A stretch of 64,000 nucleotides of DNA. Origin: Ananas comosus. Lineage: Eukaryota; Streptophyta; Magnoliopsida; Poales; Bromeliaceae. The stretch spans positions 18,876,739-18,940,738 of the forward strand of contig NC_033621.1 of the NCBI RefSeq assembly GCF_001540865.1, in the 5' to 3' direction. A program made the position numbers and the translations under genes. A model generated the notes under the pieces. It was given only the letters and a program-made list of their open reading frames with translations. It did not search any database and was not told where the DNA came from. Positions 1-10,575 of the stretch are shown here, in pieces; within the stretch, counting starts at the first letter, position 1, and the number at the start of each line of letters is the position of its first letter.

Positions 1-1860
1 GCTCTCCATCAAGGTGGACTTGGGGATAGCTTTTAGCTAAGGTGAGTTTTAGTGCAAAAGCTCATTTAGGGTTTGGATTTCCACTATGGAACTTAAGGTT
101 TTGGGGCTTCTCTCATGTTTAGAAGCATTGTGAACCTTGAACACCATGAAAACCATGGTTTTCTCAAGGTGCTCATATGGTGAACATCCAAGGTTTAAAG
201 TAGATGCCCTAGGAATGGTCCAAATGGCTTGGAAATAGTATTAGAGAGCTTCTTAGGTAATTCTAAGCTAGTATTTGCTTAGAGATAAGATCAATCTAGG
301 AGAAATCCTATTATGGCATTGTTAGGGCATGGATTTTGGGGCTTTTGCCTCCGGTTGTTTCCGAGATAAATTGACCTTTTGAAAACCTAATTAGGGGTAT
401 TCCCGACGCGTGGGATAACTCCGTTTGACGTACGAAAAGCTTGTGTAAGAGTTCTATGTATTAAGCCTAATTTGATTTATTTTTGGGTTTAGGTCGCGGG
501 ATAGGCGTCCTAAAATCGCGAGAGTTGAACTACAATCCTACTACAATATTTAAGGTGGGGGGGTGCACACCGGAATCATCGAATTTCCCTTTATGTCTAT
601 TTCACTTTAGTTGAGCATATTTATGTATAGAACCATTCATGCATGATAGGGTGTTTGACATGTGGTTAGTAGTTAGAATTTCAATATTATGTCTCTAACG
701 TAGATGAACATAGTGATTAAACAAGAACCATAATGGACATGTATGGTAAAACCTTAATGATTGTATGAATGTGAGACTTGGACCAAGACAATAGTAAACA
801 AAGGTGACATTGACAATAGAGACAAGATTGGCATCGAGACATTGGTTGTTAAACAAAGTTTAACCATTAGTGGCATTGTGGCAAGAGTAGTCTAGAGAGT
901 GGCAAGCATGAAACGGTAGAGACCTATCATTGGTAAAGTGGCATTGTGACAAGTGGCTATACATTCCCTCTGTGGGAATTAGATCGATACTCATGATAAG
1001 TCTTGGCTTGAGGGAGGTAGCTCCCCCTCGGGCGGTGCACTCCAGAGTTGGTCACCACTGGGCGTGGTAAAGTCCCCCCAGAGGACGGTCCCTAGGGTGG
1101 TTCGAGTCTCTCGTTATTAAGAAATTTTGGGTTGTGAGTTATTGGGGTTAACAAGGTTAACCGGCAAGATTGGGTAAAAGCCAAAGTAAAGTTATGGAAT
1201 AAGCATGCATGCATGAGCATTCTATATTTGATTATATATCCACTGATATCTTTCTTGCAGGCATAGTATTAGCATTAGCATTGGTTACAGTTTTCCTTTC
1301 CTTTGAAATACTTATGCCTGAATAGACCTAGTGGCTAAGTCGGCTCGGTTGTTAAACCCACTGGGAACTTCGTTGTAGTTCTCACACCACTAATCCTACA
1401 GGTCCGAGCGCACGCGGGGCGGCGGAGGACTGAGGTAAGGGTATTGCACCATAGCTTGTGGCCACCGGAGTATTGCATTTAGTCATTCCTTTGTGTACAT
1501 GTATCAACTTTTATTTTGCTGATCTATAGCTATTTAAGTTGAAAACAATCATGTATTTTTGGTGGAATGATTAAGATGTAAAGAACTATGACTGGAAGCA
1601 AATTGAATGTAATAGTTTTAGTTACAAGTATTTGGTTTAAATGTAATCAAATATTGTGTATGGTTGTATGTTTAGCTTAGAGCTTTCGCTTCCGTTGTTG
1701 CTTGCCCTCGTGCAAGCCTTGTATAATTGCAAATTACTTTGGTTGATTGCTTAATTATACTTGTTGTTAGAGCCTTAGGCGGACAGGGGAGATGCTATCC
1801 GTTCGGCGTCTATTGACGTGACTCGAACCCGACCAAATAGGCGGGGATTAGGGCGTGACA
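1..1860 (+). repeat. C-family LTR (copy C1), left end outside the window
   Basis: This stretch ends in GGGCGTGACA, and the sequence beyond 1861 is clearly interior A-family LTR, so 1860 is an insertion boundary. The last 100 bp contain the GGACAG...CTATCCG stem-loop and the GTTCGGCGTC motif also found near the same end of the LTRs at 10576-13189, 45979-48544 and 55946-58456. Complete copies are 2.5-2.6 kb, so about 0.7 kb lies to the left. No coding sequence is visible. Orientation is set by analogy with the A-type LTR at 20126-26229, where PPT and PBS are visible. No TSD can be tested because the left end is missing. Confidence 0.75.
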
Positions 1861-2866
1861 TACAGGGATCCACTGTTTACACAGACAGAGTCTTCCCTTT
1901 AGTTGCAGGGCGTCGCACAAGTACAAGATACAACCACACAGTATAATATTCCACATACAATCACCACATCACATTCATTCCATCACAGTTTATCATAAAT
2001 TCATATCTATTAGTTTAAAATATTTCCCACCCGGAAACATATTTTGAAATACTATGAATTATGAAAATCAGGAGAAACCCTTTTTAAAACCGTTTCCGGC
2101 ACAGAAATCTTTTCTTTTAAAATATGCTACCACGAGGGGTAGAAAACTGTTTTCATCTCATAGAAAACCATAAGTTATTTATTACATTCACGAAATCACA
2201 TTTATTCAAATAAATGAAAAACCAACTGAACTATATTAAATAAGTCAATTATTTTAAGAAAGCAAGTTAAGGAATTTAACCAAAACGACGGGTCGGTAGC
2301 TCTAACGATTGCTAAGATGCGCGCCTTACGAACTGTCCCAACTCGGACCAGCAATGTCATCTGTAATGGGGGTGGGGGGTGAGAACATGTACACATGTCT
2401 CCCTTCCCAGTGGGTACCGCAAGCCGACGAGGGCGAGGGGTACTCACCAGTCAAGGAGAATAAACAACGGTATGAGTAAATGTAATACAATAGCAACGAT
2501 AATAAACAAACAAGATAAGTAAATGAACAACTACCGCTACTGTATGTATGCATCAGCCGAACGATAAGTCCAAAAATACCCAATCTGAAAGCTGTGCTCT
2601 GTTGGTCAGCACCGGAGACCTCAAGCTGTGCCCTGTTGGTCCATACCGCAGACCTCAAACTGTGCCCTGTTGGTCCGCACCGTAGACCTCAAGCTGTCAC
2701 TCTACCTGCATATAACCCAAGGTAGCCTATGGGCTCACGGGTTGGCACCTCCAACCACTTTTTCGGAAAAGAACACCCTCTTGCGGTGGATCAGACCGCT
2801 TGTGTTCGTGAAATGCGTACGAGTATCGGGCGATCAATGCTAATATGCTCAATAGTCAACCGTCGG

Positions 2867-5496
2867 TGTCACGCCCCGGGACCGGCGGAGGCCCTCCCGG
2901 TAGCGTGCCCAGACCCGCCATATGTCTACACATATAAGGCGTCTACAATAAAAGCGGAAGTAAAAGCAAGTAATAGAACAAATAGAAGAAGTGAAACAAC
3001 GAGCAACTAATGATATCAGAGCGAGTAAAGATCTATCATCTACACCAAAGTAAAGAAATAAAGCTAGACAATAAAAGAAACCATAAGTAGTACAATATCT
3101 GTCTCTAGTACAAAAATGGTGGTCTCTATACATATACGGGTACAACTCACAACCTCTCACCAAAAAGAAAACACGAGAGGTAGACCACCTATCGAACGAT
3201 CCCTCGGTAAGCACGCTAGCCCGAGGCGATACCCTTTCCGCGATCCCTGGCCTCTCCCTGCGTGGAAGGCTCTGAAAAACATCGAGAAAAAGAGGGCGTG
3301 AGAACTATAATTTATAGTTCCCAGTGGGCAATTACTGACCTCAGCTCTATGCACCACTAGGCCCCAAAAGAAAAGGGGTAAGTACAATAATGATAGCAAT
3401 AATAACAGCGATATGAAAGCTTAATTAAAATGCTAAATTACTAAACTCAAGTATACACGATGTCATGGTGACGTACATCTACGATATCAAAATAGTATGT
3501 CCAATGGCAATAATTAAATGTCATTAACCTTTATGAATACATTATGCATAAGTTCTGTCATGGCAACCAAGCATGCTTTAATGCAATAGGAGACTATCAA
3601 GTATACTACATGTCTCAACACTATGCTAAAAGCATATAAATGTAATTCAACTACTAAACCTATCAAGTAGTGATTATCCATTTCCGGTTCAATGTCATTA
3701 ATCAAACATGTTTTAGGATCTATATATTGTAATCCAGCTTGTGCCGCCTAAAAGTCGGTGGTAGCCCCAACATTCCCACTTTAGGAATGAGTCTATCCCT
3801 CCCGACCCCGTAGGCTTCTCAATACCGCACGGCGAACATAGGTCGCGTAGGCTAACTCCGGAGTGCCGGCTTGTAGGGAGCGACCCTCACAAGCATGTGC
3901 GAATGAGCACAAATGGCAAGCAAGCATAGTCCAAGTCTCAAGTATCCAATCCTCATGTCTCTAACATGGTATAGTCACTAGCATCCCGAAGATCTAGTTT
4001 AAGTCACAATGTGAAGTTTCAACATTTGCTACGCCTAGTGCCCCTTGATGACACTTAGGCAATTTGATGTTCAACATGTATTCCAAATCCCTCAATGGCC
4101 CTATCCACTAGGTTCTCACATGTCCTGAGCTCAATGCCGCTTGATGACATTAGCTCTCTAATTCACATAACTTCTAAAAGGCAATATTGTCAACTTTCAT
4201 GTCACAAGTAAACTTAGGTTTAAATGCATGAATCCGAACTCATTTATACTATAGAAGCATGATACCACGTCTCATATAGAATGCTAAATGCAACTATGGC
4301 CTAATAAGCTACTCTCTACTACATAGAGGTCCAAAATTTCATCATATATAACATAGGCCTTTTAAGCATTCTAAAATTCACAATAAATACATATAACAAG
4401 AATATGCATGCTTTTTCAATTAATGATACTTAATTCATCACAAATGAGAATTTCTCATTGTGTGGCTAGGTCAAACCCACCGAATCGTCGCGTAGTGCCT
4501 CGTTTCGCCAAACAAAGTTGTCCCCGAGTCTCAAAATACCCTAAAAGTATTGAGCGACAAGATACACGGGCATTACGATTAACTATAAGATCAAACTTTA
4601 ACAAATTTAGCAAAATGGCTAAAACTCACCTAATGTGTGGAAAATCTCTCTCAAGCTCCAAAAGAGAGCTAAATCCCTTCCAAACCAAGCCCAAGGAAGG
4701 TTCTAATCCAACCAATTTAGCCCCAAAAGCCCTAGATCAAAAATGCCCAAAATAAGCCCTACGTATCAAATCTAGGGTTCCATCTTGAATCCATCAATAA
4801 AATTCATATTTAAAGGGAGGGAGGAAGTAGATTACCTCTTAGAAGCTTCAATCCAAGCACTAAACTCTCCAAGTCCAAGGATCTTCCATCAACTTTGCTC
4901 CAAACCCAAGCTCCAAACCTCAACCGAAGTGAGGAAGTCTCTAATCAAGCAAAAGGGAGCTTAATCTTGTAAAAATCCAAGCAAAATCAAGTAAAGGGAA
5001 TGGAAGAGTGTGGAGGGCTCCCTTACCTTTCTCCTTGCTGGTGCCAAGCTCAGGGAGAGCCCTAGGGGCCTGGGGGTACTAATAGAGATGCCATAATTGC
5101 GAAAAACCCCCTGCAGTTCAAACTGCTCAGATTCTGCCAAAGTGTACCGGTACACGGGAAAGTGTACCGGTACATATCCTACGAAAATGCAAACCCGAGG
5201 CTCGGGTTTGAAATTTGCCACAAGTGTACCGGTACAACCATCAAAGGTGTACCGGTACAAAATGTGTACCGGTACAGCCATCGACCTGTCACCGGTTACA
5301 CCTCGTGCAGAATGAAATCCGAGGGTAGCCTAAGTCCAACTCTTGGTGATCTTAGCGCTACATAAAAATACCACAATTCTCGGGATGCGAGCCATGGGTC
5401 GGGACACAGTCAACGACCCACCAGAAAGTCTGGAAAAACTCGGGATACAGTCCAAACACTCGAACCTCGCAATTTGCGAAGGTCCAGTGCGTCACA
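2867..5496 (-). repeat. B-family solo LTR
   Basis: The 2630-bp insertion starts TGTCACGCCCCGG and ends GCGTCACA. It is flanked by the 5-bp TSD GTCGG (2862-2866 and 5497-5501). Removing it and one TSD restores the A-family sequence as seen in the other A copies, so both borders are exact. TG...CA ends and a 5-bp TSD fit a solo LTR left by recombination between the two LTRs of a retrotransposon. No PBS, PPT or pol sequence is present. It carries a cluster of ACCGGT palindromes 200-350 bp from its minus-strand start. Orientation is inferred from the shared GGGCGTGACA end. Confidence 0.85.
5146..5296. promoter_or_regulatory. ACCGGT palindrome cluster, TGTACCGGTACA type (B LTR)
   Basis: ACCGGT occurs at 5146, 5166, 5228, 5251, 5268 and 5291, mostly within TGTACCGGTACA. 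Neighbouring copies are 17-23 bp apart, and the first pair exactly 20 bp. It lies near the LTR start, where U3 promoter elements are expected. A regulatory role is inference. Confidence 0.5.
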
Positions 5497-8400
5497 GTCG
5501 GCAACCTGCCAACAATCCTACCCCCCAGGGTATACCGACCGTATAGGTCATCGAACCGTAAGGAACACAAGTACCGACCACTCAGGTCAATTAGGATGGA
5601 ACAACTCAACATCCTTCAGAAGATATACAAGTACCGACCACAAATGTCAACTAACATGTATGCACAAGGACCGACAATAGGTCATAAGGATGTCACGTCA
5701 CGCATCGGTATACAAAACTAGCCACCGGCCACTAACCGGCAATCCTACCCCTCAGGGTACACCGACCGTATAGGTCATCAAATAGTCCAACCGACCAAGT
5801 AGGTCACGATAACAATGCAGTAAGCCGACCGAATAGGTCACAGATACGAGATACAAGAACTGACCAACTAGGTCAGGATACTAGATGCAACTCACTGACC
5901 GACTAGGTTATAAATCTCACAAATAATCACAGAACCGCTCTACTTCTAAAATATGATACTTGGTATGCAACTAACTAAGTAGAGCAATAAAGAGATAAGG
6001 TATAGGTGCTAAGCTCAACATATAACATGCAAGATAAACAAGAAGGAAAGGGTGAAAGGAATGTCACCGAGCATGCACCACTGTACTGACTTCGGGTCGA
6101 AGTACCCACCTGTCCGTATCTGGCACTGGTCTCTAGACTGCAGAGAAGAATCAAACGGACCTACGAAGGGTCCACCGGGTTAGCATCCAACCCACAAACA
6201 CGAACCAACTCACAATACTCACCAATAAATCTACGGGAATCAATTTCCAAAAATCGATTGCCGTAATACGCCGGAAGTCTCGAAAATTACACCGGGACTC
6301 TGCCGGGACCCACGAACTGTCCCGAAACTCACCGACTCGCGCTACGAGTCACCCGCTGCCACTAAACACAAATATTCGTGTGTCTTGGCAGCAAACGAAC
6401 CTCCTCACATCGAAACGATTATCACCACATAATCTTTCCGATCCGGGTTCCCGGAAGTATCAAATTCGACACCGGAACCCACCATCGCTCACTCGTCGTT
6501 TCCGAACCCTTGAAACAACGCGAGTGACCAGCCAACAAGGCTCAGCGACTACACAATATACTGTGAGGCACCATCGGAAGAATTCCGAACCGCAATCGCG
6601 TTCCATCGGCGGATTTCGCCGAAAAACGCACTGGAAAATCAATATCCGATCTCCGAAAAGGTCCAGGGCCTTGGACAACCTGTCCAAAGGTCACCCACTG
6701 TCCACACACGCTGCCAACAGCAACCACTAAACTTACAATTGCACAAAAACCCCCAAAACTACATAAAATCACATCATTTTATGTGATTTTCGGGGTTTTA
6801 CGGCCCGACAGCGCAAACCGAGGGTATTCAAGCTAGGCCGAGACACCCTCTGACAGGTCTCGATGTGCCGGAGGCTGTGCTCACAATTCGGAGAATGGCC
6901 GTCCATTGTGGCAAGCGCAGGAGCGATGCGAAGTTCAGCGGAATAGCGCGCACAGTGCCTAAATCGCTCTTAGCACGAAAATCAGGGCTTTCCTGTCCCC
7001 AACGGAGGTGAGCACGATGTTCATCACGGATCAGGGATCATCGTGCTCACTTCCAGGAGTGTCGGGGTGTCCCCGGATTGCCGGAACAGCAATCTGAACC
7101 CGAGACTGTGCACAAAACAGTGAAATAGAACTCACCGGACCATGGGGAGCTCGGGCACGGCTGGCGGCGACCGGGAGGCGGGCACGCCGGTGGCAGGTAA
7201 GTGCGTGCGACGGAGGGAGGCTGGGGCGTGCGTCAGCCGGCGACGGAAGGCGACGGCTGCACCGGGCAATGATGCCCTAGCCACACCCAGCCGAGGAGAG
7301 CATGGCCCAGGTCCGGCCGACAAAGAGCTCCGGCGGCGGGGAACCGGCGGCGGACGAGTGCGGCAGGCCAGGCGGAGCCGGTGCTCACGCCGGCCGGCGG
7401 AGGTGCAGAGGCATCCCGAGCCCGCACGAGCTTGGCTCGGGCTCAGTGAGTTCCCTTCGACCATGGCGGTAGCCAGAGCAGCTAGGGAAGGGAGCGGGCC
7501 TCCTCTAGAACTGAGAGGAGGAGGCGGAGATGGCAGCTGGCGGCCGAGAAGACACCCTGGCAACGGCAGCGCTCGGGGGCAACTGTGGCCAGCCGGGGGA
7601 GGTCACCGGAGGTCCGTGTAGTCGCCGGAGGAGAGCCCAAGGGTGAGGGACCACCCTGTCGCGCTCTCGAGCACAGAGAAAGATGGGATGGTGGCGGTAT
7701 GATGGAGAGGAAGGCAAAGCTGCATTTCCGGCGGTCGGAAGCGCGCGGCGGCGGCCGGGGCGCGCATAGTGAGGGCAGGGGAGGGTGGTGCGGCGGCTTG
7801 GAAGGTCTCAGCTGAGGTGGTTAGCTGTGTTAGGGTTTTCCTCAAAGAAACCCTAGCTAGCTCCTATAAAGACAAAGTGACAAATTGCAAGTAACTCCAC
7901 CGATGATCAAAAATTTTCTATCGAGTCCTTCACAGTGCGAGTAAATCGCATGGATACACCTTCACGCCCGATTTCACGCAAAACGGTACATAAAATATTG
8001 GGTGTTTTGCAAAATTACCATTTCACTACTAATAACCCCTTCTAGATCAACACGCGATATCAGGAGATCCGTCCATCAAATTTGCGAACGAATCACATCA
8101 GTGCGATCAGCATGACAAGCACCTCCAATCCATGATTTGTTTCACCTAGTTTGGTCGCAGATTCGCGACGAAACTCGTTCTCTCTCCAAAAGGCAAAACT
8201 CGCTCAACAATACATAAAAAACATGTATCTCCAATTTCCTCGATAACCGTGCGTCAGATCTGAAATCCATCAATGCCAAAGGTTCCAGAATAGTCGGACC
8301 ATTGAAAACGAGCTATTGGAGTACTATGAACAGAGTCCGATACGCACCAGAAGCCATCTCCACTGATCGACCTCTCCGAAAAACCGAAGTTACTATTCAC

Positions 8401-8559
8401 TTTAAGTCATTACTAAAGTTCGCGTAACTTCTCCATCCTACCTCGTTTTCTCCTGAAACTTAACGAGTGTTTATGTAATTAAATTACACACAAAAATATC
8501 GTGAACAGAGAGTTTAGCTACACTGTCAAATTTTCAGTCCTCACACTTATGAGCAAGCT

Positions 8560-9151
8560 CGGTTACTTGAAAGGGCTGTCTCAGTACTAACCAAGAGGAA
8601 TAGGCTTCAAGGTAGGGAATATCAGGACAGATCCCTTTAGGGTTTAGTCCCTGACCAACTTCTGGACATCCTACCACTAGACACATAAAGGCCTCAAAAA
8701 TCAAATACCCAGCTAGCAAAGGTTGCCTAATAACTAGCACCAGGAGAGCCGGCAATTGATACAACAGAGAATATTGGTGGGACAATACTTTAAATGTGGA
8801 AATAAATATCATCCAAGCCACATCTGCCATGATAAAACCTTGAGTGCATTGCAAGCATGTGAGGAAGTGGTAGAAGTCTATGATGAAGATTGTTGACGTG
8901 ATCTTGAGGTGGAGGGAAAGCATAAATCAGATAAAGAGTGCAAACTTCAGGAAGAAGAAGAATTGCAAGAGCAGGGAGTTTCAATTCATGCCCTTAATAG
9001 GGAAAAGCAACAAGATACCATTAAAATCCAAGGGGAAGCGACGGGTAAAACATTGGCGATATTAATCGATACATGTAGCACCTGTAGTTTCATCGATCTA
9101 CAAGTAGCTCGAGAGGTAAAGGCTAATGTGAAAACTGTGGCGCCCTTATTG
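8560..9151 (+). pseudogene. Ty3/gypsy gag C-terminus and aspartic protease remnant
   Basis: Around 8785-8830 a degenerate CCHC zinc knuckle is visible; its first cysteine has become tyrosine, while the second Cys, the His and the last Cys remain. About 80 residues on, an acidic linker leads to the retropepsin active-site region, which reads LIDTCSTCSFID where LID(S/T)GSTHSFID is usual. The catalytic Asp is present but the Gly is Cys. Gag packages RNA and the protease processes the polyprotein, but stops upstream and near 9154 and loss of the Gly argue against function. The A1 insertion truncates the left side. Confidence 0.7.
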
Positions 9152-9408
9152 TAACAGTAGGTAACTGACAGAAGGTACTAAGCAAACTTAAGTGCCCTAA
9201 ATTCACATGGGATACGCAGGGCCAACAGTTTATAAAAGATTTGAGGGTTATAAGGTTAGAAGGCTCCAGTATGGTTTTGGGAATAGATTGATTAAAATCT
9301 TATGTGAAAGTAACATTTGATTTCTAGCAGAACTCAGTAACTTTATATAAGGATGGAGCGAAACTGAGTTTAAAAGGAATTGAGGTAGGGCCTACGCTCA
9401 AGCTAATC

Positions 9409-10480
9409 ATGACTGCACAATGTTACCAGGAAGAAATTAATGGTGCCTACTGCCTCATCAGTCAATTTGAGCCGATAAAGGAGATAAAGGAAACAGAAAC
9501 TCCCTTACCTATATTACAAATCCTTGGACAATATCCAGAAGTATTTCAGGAACCCCAAGAGCTTTCTCCACCGAGAAAACAGGATCATAAAATACCCTTA
9601 ATACCTGGTGCCACACCTGTTAATATCCGACCTTATCCGACATTCTTATGAACAAAAGGGAGGGGTCGAGAGACAAGTTAAAGAGATGCTGGAACATTCC
9701 CTCATTCAAACGAGTAATAGTCCATATGCCTCACCAGTGTTGCTAGTAAAGAAAAAAGACAGGAGCTGGAGAATGTGTGTGAATTATCGGCAACTAAACT
9801 AGCTCGCAATCAAAGATAAGTTTCCTATTCCCATAATAGTTGACCTCTTAGATGAACTTGGGAATTCCAAGTACTTTTCTAAGTTGGATCTGCGGTCTGG
9901 GTATCATAAGATAAGGGTGCACACTGAGGATATTCCAAAAACAACCTTTCGAACCCACCACGGCCACTACGAATTTAAGGTAATGCCTTTTGGGCTAACA
10001 AATGTCCCTGCTACTTTTTAGGCTATTATGAATGAGGTCTTCGGGCTTTACTTAAGGAAATTTGTGTTAGCATTTTTTGATGACATCTTAGTCTACAATA
10101 AAAGTTTGAAAGAACAAACAGAGTACTTATGCATTGTTCTGGACACTCTAAAGAACAATAAGCACCTTGTGAAAATGAACAAATGTTATTTTTGAGTAAC
10201 CCGAGTGGAGTATTTAGGACACATAGTATCTAATCAAGGGGTGGCTACTGATCCTTCTAAGATTGAAGCAATGGTACAATGGCTAACTCCTAAGTCAGTG
10301 AGAAGTGTAAGAGTGTTCCTTGGGCCAACCGGATATTACAGGAAGTTCATCAAGGGGTACGGTCAATCAGTAAGCCACTAACCGAATTGCTTAAGAAAGA
10401 TCGGTTTTGTTGGGCTGAAGAAGCACAAATAGCTTTTGAAGACTTGAAGCTTGCCATGACTAGGGCCCCCGTATTGGCCA
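9409..10480 (+). pseudogene. Ty3/gypsy reverse transcriptase, N-terminal part of pol
   Basis: Signature blocks appear in order: the SPYASPVLLVKKKD block, [31 protein letters not shown] and FFDDILVYN. The last is the active-site box, with FFDD in place of the more common YxDD or FxDD form. They are followed by EYLGHIVS and the [10 protein letters not shown] region. There is a frameshift near 9640 and stop codons after RQLN (about 9798), in place of Q in ATFQAIM (about 10020) and after CYF (about 10195). The frame then runs into the D LTR at 10481. RNase H resumes at 15173. Confidence 0.85.
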
Positions 10481-10575
10481 TGTCACGCCCTGGATTACTC
10501 GTTTTCCCGGGCACGCCGTCAAATCCACCGTATACAAAGAAATTTTTCCTATATACGAAGTGATAGTTGTACTTG

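Larger units (their letters stand above)
1861..8545 (-). repeat. A-family long LTR (copy A1), interrupted
   Basis: The two parts, 1861-2866 and 5497-8545, are collinear with the complete A copies at 20336-24612 and 30449-34898. Shared landmarks are the first 100 bases, the repeated ACCGAC...AGGTCA motifs (5534-5900), a CTTCG...CGAAG hairpin near 6090, a GC-rich block (about 7000-7810) and the end AATTTTCAGTCCTCACA. Its other end is hidden under C1. It interrupts the gag region of the gypsy element that resumes at 8546. On the minus strand it reads TGTGAGGACTG..., as an LTR should. It is non-coding apart from short proline/arginine-rich ORFs in the GC-rich block, which I do not call genes. Confidence 0.75.

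Noticed and set aside
2326..2658. 110-codon minus-strand frame and its neighbours at 2202-3214
   Set aside because: They fall within A1 and B LTR sequence, cross the insertion border at 2867 in places, and have no recognisable features.
5362..5496. B LTR ending at GCGCTACA (5362) as suggested by similarity to the D LTR end
   Set aside because: The exact GTCGG TSD and resumption of the A-family host sequence place the end at 5496.
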